From JBCCTX01 sp039197765 (GTDB lineage: Bacteria; Bacteroidota; Bacteroidia; J057), in contig JBCCTX010000124.1 of assembly GCA_039197765.1 (NCBI GenBank), positions 1 through 20,301 on the forward strand: a stretch of DNA of 20,301 bases, read 5' to 3'. The notes below the pieces were generated by a model. The model ran no database searches. It was not told where the DNA came from and was given only the letters and a program-made list of their open reading frames with translations. Position 1 is the first letter of the stretch, and every line of letters begins with the position of its first letter. The translations under genes and the position numbers were made by a program. Below are positions 15,765-20,301 of the stretch, one piece after another.

Positions 15765-17036
15765 ATGTTTCGCCGAATAGCCATTGGAGTCTATATCTGG
15801 ATATGGGTTATTGGAGTCAATACCCAGGCCCAAAAGCTTAATATGCTCCCTCCTGATGGATGTGGAGCAAAGCACTTACCTATTTCCAACATTCGTTATG
15901 CACGTCTGGCCCCAAACCCTACAATGGAGGATAAAGAGGATTCACTCCTCATCCTTCCAGTAATTGTACATATTGTACATCACGGCGAGAATGTGGGTGC
16001 AGGAGATAACCTAGCAGCTTCTCATACCAACAGTCAAATAGAGGTTCTCAACCAGGACTTTCGAAGAATAGCGAATACTGCGGGGGGGAACGATAACCCC
16101 CTAAGCGCAGATAGTTTTATTGGCTTCGTTCGTGCTGCACAGAATCCTGAGGGTAATAGATTACCGGAATTAGGGATAAACCGCGTAGATGGTTCAGCCG
16201 TATCCTGGCCTGCGCCTCCTTACAGCAGAAATTTTATCGAAACCCGCATCAAGCCTGCTACCCAGTGGGATCCCACCCAATATATCAATATATGGGTATT
16301 AGATGTAGAAGGAGCCCTGAAAGGTATGGCTCAATTCCCTGATAGCTCAGGTCTCAGTAACCTAGGGGCCGACCAAGAGGGAACGGCCACGACAGATGGG
16401 TTATATGTGGATACAGAACAATGGGGGGAAAGGTCTCTTAGTTTTGGAAGGATAGCAACCCACGAGATGGGACATTTCCTAGGCTTAATTCATACTTGGG
16501 GAGAAGGAGGATGCGATACAGACGATGGGTGCGATGATACCCCTCCTGCTGCTCGGGAAACCATAGGTTGTCCTCCTAGCTCAGAATCCTGCGGAAGTTT
16601 AGACATGACAGAGAACTACATGGATGGAACAGGGGGTCTTTGTCAAAGTGTATTTACCAAGTGCCAAATTGAACGCATGAGGCAGGTACTTATGCGCTCA
16701 CCCAGAAGAAGAGAGCTTGCCGCTTCTCAAGTAGGCAAAATCCCATTAAATGTCTCAAATGAAACGCATTTGAGGGATATTATTTCACTCCAGGATCCCA
16801 CAGTGGATAGACGACTGAAACAAGTAGAACTTAAGGCTTCTTTCCCTCGTCCTATGGAGTTAACCCTTACGCTACATTCCTTACAAGGAAGCACTATAAA
16901 ATCGCTATTCAATGGGAGTGTATCCACAGGAGAGAAAGCTATTGGATTTTCATATAACTTTTTGCCTGGTGGAATTTATCTAATTTTATGGGAGCTAGAG
17001 GGCGTTCGGATTCCCCAAAAGCTATTTATTCCCTAA
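15765..17036 (+). CDS. Secreted M43-family (cytophagalysin/pappalysin-like) zinc metalloprotease with T9SS-like C-terminus
   Basis: The 423-residue product starts with a signal peptide (basic MFRR, hydrophobic core to about residue 20, likely cut near QAQ). The catalytic domain spans about 60-315 and has HEMGHFLGLIH (233-243), which provides three zinc His and the catalytic Glu234. A cysteine-rich stretch with CDTDDGCDDTP (250-260) follows, then the Met-turn in ENYMDGTG (Met286). This order is typical of peptidase family M43. Residues about 350-423 form a beta-rich tail ending LPGGIYLILWELEGVRIPQK then LFIP. It resembles the type A sorting domain read by the Bacteroidota type IX secretion system, although it ends at Pro423 with few basic residues. 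The protein is probably exported and acts on extracellular proteins. A promoter-like sequence lies 36-67 bases upstream. Confidence 0.88.
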   Translation: MFRRIAIGVYIWIWVIGVNTQAQKLNMLPPDGCGAKHLPISNIRYARLAPNPTMEDKEDSLLILPVIVHIVHHGENVGAGDNLAASHTNSQIEVLNQDFRRIANTAGGNDNPLSADSFIGFVRAAQNPEGNRLPELGINRVDGSAVSWPAPPYSRNFIETRIKPATQWDPTQYINIWVLDVEGALKGMAQFPDSSGLSNLGADQEGTATTDGLYVDTEQWGERSLSFGRIATHEMGHFLGLIHTWGEGGCDTDDGCDDTPPAARETIGCPPSSESCGSLDMTENYMDGTGGLCQSVFTKCQIERMRQVLMRSPRRRELAASQVGKIPLNVSNETHLRDIISLQDPTVDRRLKQVELKASFPRPMELTLTLHSLQGSTIKSLFNGSVSTGEKAIGFSYNFLPGGIYLILWELEGVRIPQKLFIP

Positions 17037-17118
17037 TGAAACCAAAAGTGAACGTGGCTTTAGGATATGCTTTCCCATAGTCGGAATAGCGAGACGAAGA
17101 GTTGTCACATACAACCCA

Positions 17119-17149
17119 TTTTCATACGTCCAAAATATGTGTAGTTTTG
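17119..17149 (+). promoter_or_regulatory. Putative adk promoter
   Basis: TAGTTTTG (17142-17149) matches TAnnTTTG exactly, with TTTTC (17119-17123) about 19 bases upstream near the -33 position. The start codon is 25 bases downstream. Confidence 0.5.
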
Positions 17150-17174
17150 TGGCCTTAAAACACGTAACCTGCCT

Positions 17175-17756
17175 ATGTTAAATCTTGTACTATTTGGTCC
17201 TCCCGGCGCCGGAAAAGGCACTCAATCTGCTACTATTGTAGCTAACTATAATCTGGTTCACCTCTCTACTGGCAATATGTTGCGGGCCGAAATCCAATCC
17301 GGTTCCGAACTAGGCAAACGCGTTAAGTCAATCATCGATTCGGGTAAATTGGTTAGCGATGCCATTGTGATTGAACTCATCCGAAATCACCTGGTTCAAA
17401 ATCCCGATGCAGCGGGGTTTATTTTTGACGGGTTCCCAAGAACTGTAGCGCAAGCCGAGGCCTTAGATACCTTGATGCAAGAGCAGGGAAGCGCTATTAC
17501 CTGTATGGTGAGCTTACACGTTCATGAAGAAGAACTCGTACGGAGATTACTAGATCGTGGCAAGCAGTCTGGCAGAACCGACGATACAGAGGAGACCATT
17601 AAAGCCCGAATCCGCGAATACGAAGACAAAACCCTTCCCGTAGCAAAATACTATGGAGAGCAGGACAAGTTATTTGAAGTGGATGGAGTAGGTAATGTCC
17701 AGGAAATAAGCACAAGAATCAAAGAAATATTAGACTCCTTTCTTACAGATAGGTAA
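17175..17756 (+). CDS. adk: Adenylate kinase
   Basis: Adenylate kinase interconverts ATP plus AMP and two ADP in the cytoplasm. The 193-residue sequence has the P-loop FGPPGAGKGTQ (7-17), the AMP-site segment HLSTGNMLRAEI, FDGFPRTVAQAEALD, and LLDRGKQSGRTDDTEETIKARI, with catalytic arginines in the LID and after it. The LID is the short form without the four-cysteine zinc site, which accounts for the length below 200 residues. The next plus-strand gene is obg; close linkage of adk and obg is common in Bacteroidota. Here a small gene on the other strand sits between them, so they are unlikely to share a transcript. The stop is only 26 bases from the convergent gene's stop, and no hairpin terminator is visible. 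Confidence 0.97.
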   Translation: MLNLVLFGPPGAGKGTQSATIVANYNLVHLSTGNMLRAEIQSGSELGKRVKSIIDSGKLVSDAIVIELIRNHLVQNPDAAGFIFDGFPRTVAQAEALDTLMQEQGSAITCMVSLHVHEEELVRRLLDRGKQSGRTDDTEETIKARIREYEDKTLPVAKYYGEQDKLFEVDGVGNVQEISTRIKEILDSFLTDR

Positions 17757-17782
17757 TAGTACTAAGGAAATGTATATATATC

Positions 17783-18061
17783 TCACAGGCCTCTTATGTG
17801 GGTCAATAGGGTCTCTAAGATTTCATTGGGATTTTCTAGCTTCTTTGGCGTATTAAAGTATACAGACTTCTCCCCTCTATAATCCATTTTCCCTAAATCG
17901 TTAAAGGGTCCTACACAGCCCCAATAGTAGGAATCTTCCTCATCCGTGGTATATTTCAGAAATACCATTGTTTGGGGAGAGAATGACTCGTCTGAAACCT
18001 GCTGGATGGGTAGACAGGAGGTACACCGGTAATCGTAGTTTTCCAATACATGTTGCTTCAT
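17783..18061 (-). CDS. Small hypothetical protein with CxxC motif
   Basis: The 92-residue frame is not recognised as any family. It has Cys13 and Cys16 in YRCTSCLP and a third Cys49 in YYWGCVGPF, so a small metal- or thiol-based site is possible but unproven. The composition (many acidic and aromatic residues, amphipathic C-terminal helix ILETLLTHIRGL) looks like a folded cytosolic protein rather than random translation. It has an ATG start and fills the adk-obg gap on the opposite strand, convergent to adk. An inverted repeat, TATACC-5-GGTATA, lies 30 bases upstream of its start. It could be a lineage-specific insertion into a conserved housekeeping pair. Confidence 0.55.
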   Translation of the reverse strand: MKQHVLENYDYRCTSCLPIQQVSDESFSPQTMVFLKYTTDEEDSYYWGCVGPFNDLGKMDYRGEKSVYFNTPKKLENPNEILETLLTHIRGL

Positions 18062-18090
18062 GATTACAGATGCATACTCCTCTATATCAT

Positions 18091-18107
18091 TATACCTATT
18101 GGGTATA
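18091..18107. promoter_or_regulatory. Inverted repeat upstream of the small hypothetical gene
   Basis: TATACC-TATTG-GGTATA, 6-bp arms with a 5-base spacer, centred about 38 bases from the start of the minus-strand gene. It has the size of a dimeric regulator site; function is inferred from position only. Nothing else notable is seen in 18062-18288 except the obg promoter candidate. Confidence 0.3.
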
Positions 18108-18253
18108 GCTTTATGTTAGGGGTCCAAATGCAACGTATGAGGGATGTGCAGATAAACTACTATTTCACATGTGGAAGTAGAAGTCGTTTTCTTTAATTAC
18201 CAAAAATTGATGATGTTTGGGGAATATAGTTAGTTCAATAGGGCAAACTATTT

Positions 18254-18262
18254 TAAATTTTG
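18254..18262 (+). promoter_or_regulatory. Possible -7 box of obg
   Basis: TAAATTTTG, the same nine bases seen before the M43 gene, lies 26 bases before the obg ATG. No good TTTG is at the expected -33 distance; the nearest partial match is GTTC near 18233. Confidence 0.3.
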
Positions 18263-18288
18263 AAACGGACTACTTAAGCTAGGGTTTT

Positions 18289-19305
18289 ATGACTTCCAGT
18301 TTTGTCGATTACGTAAAGATTTATTTTCAAAGTGGGAAAGGGGGTAATGGTGTCGTCGCTTGGCGTAGAGAGAAATATATTCCCAAAGGAGGTCCTGAGG
18401 GGGGGGATGGAGGCAAGGGAGGCAGCATCATCCTGAAAGCTAATCCGCAATTGTGGACCCTATTGGATTTAAAATACCGCAAATATATTAAAGCGGAGGC
18501 TGGGCAAAATGGATCTGGTGCCCTCAAGAAAGGAAAAAACGGAAAAGATGAAATTTTGGAAGTTCCCTTAGGTACAGCGGTAAAAGATGCCGAGACAGGA
18601 GAATTTCTCGGAGAGGTCTTAGCAGCAGGAGATGAGCTGATCCTACTCGAAGGCGGGAAAGGGGGAAGGGGAAATGCCTCCTTCAAATCCTCTACCAATC
18701 AGGCACCAGATTACGCCACGCCAGGTGGGGACGCCCAAGAGTTGGCGGCAATTTTGGAGCTGAAGGTATTGGCAGACGTAGGGTTGGTCGGATTTCCCAA
18801 TGCGGGTAAATCTACCCTATTATCAGTAGTTAGCGAGGCAAAGCCCAAAATTGGAGATTATGCCTTTACCACCCTTGTCCCCAATTTAGGGATTGTACGC
18901 TACAAGGGATACAACTCTTTTGTGATGGCAGATATACCTGGAATTATCGAAGGGGCACACGCCGGGAAAGGATTAGGAGCCCAGTTTCTACGTCATATAG
19001 AGCGAAATCATGTGCTTCTATTCATGATTCCAGTTGATGCAGAGGATATTCTGCAGGAATACCAGACCTTGCTGAAGGAGCTAGAATTGTTCAACAAGGA
19101 TTTGCTTCATACCCCTCGCCTCATTGCTTTGACGAAGGCCGATTTAATAGATGAAGAACTGGAAGCCGAAATCTCTGCTCTAATGCCTGAGAAACCCATG
19201 CATGTATTTATTTCAGCAGTTACTGAGATAGGGCTAGACGCACTAAAGGATAAACTGTGGGAAATGATACATGGGGACTCAGAGCTTGTTGATAGCTTTC
19301 AGTAG
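18289..19305 (+). CDS. obg: Obg-family GTPase (ribosome assembly)
   Basis: Obg binds the large ribosomal subunit late in assembly and links it to nucleotide and stress status. The 338-residue protein has the glycine-rich Obg fold at about 1-159 (FQSGKGGNGVVAWRREKY, GGPEGGDGGKGGSI, LEGGKGGRGNASF). The G domain follows with all motifs intact: G1 GFPNAGKS (168-175), G2 in YAFTTLVPNLG (Thr194/195), G3 DIPG (215-218), G4 TKAD (282-285) and G5 SAVT (309-312). The C-terminal OCT domain of some Firmicutes Obg proteins is absent, as is common. The start MTSSFVDYVKI is right for the family. No good intrinsic terminator for the plus strand follows; an imperfect stem with a 19-base loop lies 43-79 bases after the stop. 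Confidence 0.97.
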   Translation: MTSSFVDYVKIYFQSGKGGNGVVAWRREKYIPKGGPEGGDGGKGGSIILKANPQLWTLLDLKYRKYIKAEAGQNGSGALKKGKNGKDEILEVPLGTAVKDAETGEFLGEVLAAGDELILLEGGKGGRGNASFKSSTNQAPDYATPGGDAQELAAILELKVLADVGLVGFPNAGKSTLLSVVSEAKPKIGDYAFTTLVPNLGIVRYKGYNSFVMADIPGIIEGAHAGKGLGAQFLRHIERNHVLLFMIPVDAEDILQEYQTLLKELELFNKDLLHTPRLIALTKADLIDEELEAEISALMPEKPMHVFISAVTEIGLDALKDKLWEMIHGDSELVDSFQ

Positions 19306-19347
19306 AGTAAGAATTGTATTGGTTTCGGGAAGAGCAGTTATTTCATT

Positions 19348-19384
19348 CAAGGCCGACCCCAAAAAGTACTAAAAATCAGCCTTG
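19348..19384. other. Imperfect stem-loop after obg
   Basis: CAAGGCCGA (19348-19356) pairs with TCAGCCTTG (19376-19384) with one mismatch, around a 19-base A-rich loop. It lacks a following U run on either strand. It could stabilise the obg 3' end or be a decayed terminator. Confidence 0.25.
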
Positions 19385-19443
19385 GGAACATACCTACTAC
19401 TCGATTGGTAGAAATCCTGGATGCAAACTTTGAATCATTTCAT

Positions 19444-19475
19444 AAAAAAAACCCATCCGCACAATGCGGATGGGT
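19444..19475 (-). terminator. Strong hairpin of repeat unit 1, terminator-like on the minus strand
   Basis: ACCCATCCGCA (19451-19461) pairs perfectly with TGCGGATGGGT (19465-19475) around a 3-base loop. On the minus strand it is followed by eight T, the form of an intrinsic terminator for transcription arriving from the right. On the plus strand, after obg, the stem has no U run. This predicts a minus-strand transcript entering the array from beyond the window, or termination of an RNA made from the array itself. Confidence 0.65.
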
Positions 19476-19746
19476 ATTGGTGTTTGAATTTCTTGTAGAT
19501 ATGCCGCGTTCATGGGAGCGGGCGTCTCCGGCTTTACGATATGTGCAGCAATTCTCTCTTTATATGTTGTTAGTTTGTTTTGAATACCTACGCAAGGTCG
19601 GATAATTTTGAACCGAATTTTGAAGCATTAGGCGGAAGGAAGGTTCCTATCGATAAAGGGAGACCTATCTTCGACAAACGAATCCTGGCATGTTCATACC
19701 CCCAAGAGGGAGAGGTAGGAGTTTCCAAAAAGTTTGGTAAAAGAGG

Positions 19747-19775
19747 TAGCCCACCTGCATCCTGCAGGTGGGCTA
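19747..19775. repeat. Hairpin of repeat unit 2
   Basis: TAGCCCACCTGCA (19747-19759) pairs perfectly over 13 bp with TGCAGGTGGGCTA (19763-19775) around a TCC loop. Against unit 1 the stem core CATCCGC has become CACCTGC, and the other arm has changed to match. No U run of terminator quality follows on either strand; on the minus strand the next bases are CCTCTTTTAC. Confidence 0.8.
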
Positions 19776-20045
19776 TTGGTGTTTGAATTTCTTGTAAATG
19801 TGCAGCAGTTCATGGGAGTGGGCATTTCGGGCTTTACGATGTGTGCAGTAATTTTCTCTTTACACGTTGTTTGTTTTGATTACATCTGCAAGGTCGGATT
19901 ATTTTACACGGAAATTTGAAGACTTAGCCGGAGGGAGGGTTCACATCGATAAACGGAAGCCTAGCTTCGATAAACGAATCCGGGCGGATTCATACGCTCA
20001 AGCTTGAGAGGTAGAAGTTTCCAAAAAGGTAGATAAAAGAGGTAA

Positions 20046-20068
20046 CCCACCTGCGTCTTACAGGTGGG
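20046..20068. repeat. Hairpin of repeat unit 3
   Basis: CCCACCTG (20046-20053) pairs with CAGGTGGG (20061-20068) around a 7-base loop. It is the weakest of the three stems: the two base pairs nearest the loop in unit 2 are lost or wobble, but the outer eight pairs are kept. Confidence 0.7.
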
Positions 20069-20301
20069 CTTTAGGTGTTTGAAATTCTTTGTCGATATGC
20101 TGCAATTCATGGTGGGGGGCGTTTTCGGCTATACGATGGATATGCAGCTACTATATTTTTTATTAAGTGTTTGTTTGATTGACAGATGCAAGAAGCAGGT
20201 TTTCTTCCCCATTTTTCCCAAAAAAGGTCCAATAGATGGCAGGGTTCGATGACTGGTAGAAATTCTCCGACGAATGAATACAGCCTATCTGAGGGAGGGG
20301 A

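Larger units (their letters stand above)
19451..20301. repeat. Array of three diverged tandem repeats of about 297 bp, each starting with a hairpin
   Basis: Three copies can be aligned end to end: about 19451-19746, 19747-20043 and 20044-20301, the last shortened or cut by the window edge. Hairpin centres are 298 and 296 bases apart. Shared blocks, in order, are the hairpin, GGTGTTTGAATTTCTTGT, a TTCATGG block, GGCTTTACGAT, TTTGTTTTGA, GCAAGGTCGG, ATCGATAAA and CGAATCC, and TTTCCAAAAAG. By eye units 1 and 2 agree at roughly 80% of positions, and unit 3 is clearly further away. Reading frames of 60-68 codons over the copies are shifted by single-base indels between copies, so the units are noncoding. 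The stem of the hairpin changes in matched pairs. No transposase, integrase or CRISPR-like regularity is present. Whether the array continues to the right is not visible. Confidence 0.85.

Noticed and set aside
18327..18698. 123-codon minus-strand frame within obg, Pro/Ser-rich
   Set aside because: It is the antisense of the glycine-rich Obg domain; Gly codons read backwards give Pro and Ser.
19405..20252. Frames of 60-68 codons in the repeat array with similar peptides (for example LVFEFLV)
   Set aside because: The similarity follows from the DNA repeats; single-base indels between copies shift the frame (for example after LVFEFLVDM), so there is no sign of protein-level selection.
19451..20301. 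CRISPR array, integron cassette array or multi-copy attachment sites
   Set aside because: The period is about 297 bp and the whole unit is repeated, with no short identical repeats, unique spacers, cassette genes, integrase or cas genes.

Overview
The window looks like chromosomal DNA from a member of the Bacteroidota, possibly a Saprospiria-like or other environmental lineage (the class is a guess). Supporting signs are: a ribosomal protein S16 with a long acidic Ala/Glu/Pro tail; a secreted M43 metalloprotease whose C-terminus resembles a type IX secretion sorting domain; lipoproteins with Bacteroidota-style signal peptides; a short-LID adenylate kinase close to obg; few recognisable Shine-Dalgarno sequences; and -7 boxes close to the Bacteroidota consensus TAnnTTTG. 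No phage structural genes, transposase, CRISPR array, tRNA or rRNA gene is visible.

Layout. 1-1114 (minus strand): a GbsR/MarR-type regulator running off the left edge, with a palindromic operator candidate at its start, then monocistronic rpsP closed by a strong terminator. 1357-3567: two peptidoglycan hydrolases diverge from a 375-bp AT-rich spacer, a membrane-anchored SLT-fold transglycosylase with an EF-hand loop on the minus strand and a PG_binding_1/Amidase_2 protein on the plus strand. The spacer holds a perfect 17-bp inverted repeat bracketing 150 bp. 3999-7752 (plus strand): a YfbK-like von Willebrand A lipoprotein, then an acyl-CoA synthetase and a DUF1330 protein in a likely operon. 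7801-14540 (minus strand): in transcription order, a D-aminoacylase-family amidohydrolase lipoprotein, a sarcosine-oxidase-like flavoenzyme, a type II NADH dehydrogenase and a patatin-like hydrolase with about seven membrane segments. 14795-17036 (plus strand): a DUF695/RraB-like protein and the M43 protease. 17175-19305: adk, a small uncharacterised cysteine-containing gene on the opposite strand, and obg.

The last kilobase after obg (19306-20301) has no credible gene. It holds three diverged tandem copies of a unit of about 297 bp. Each copy opens with a GC-rich hairpin, and the stem changes sequence between copies while keeping its pairing. This array and the inverted repeat at 2192-2375 are the two signals the gene content does not explain. 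Neither is proven to be a functional system.
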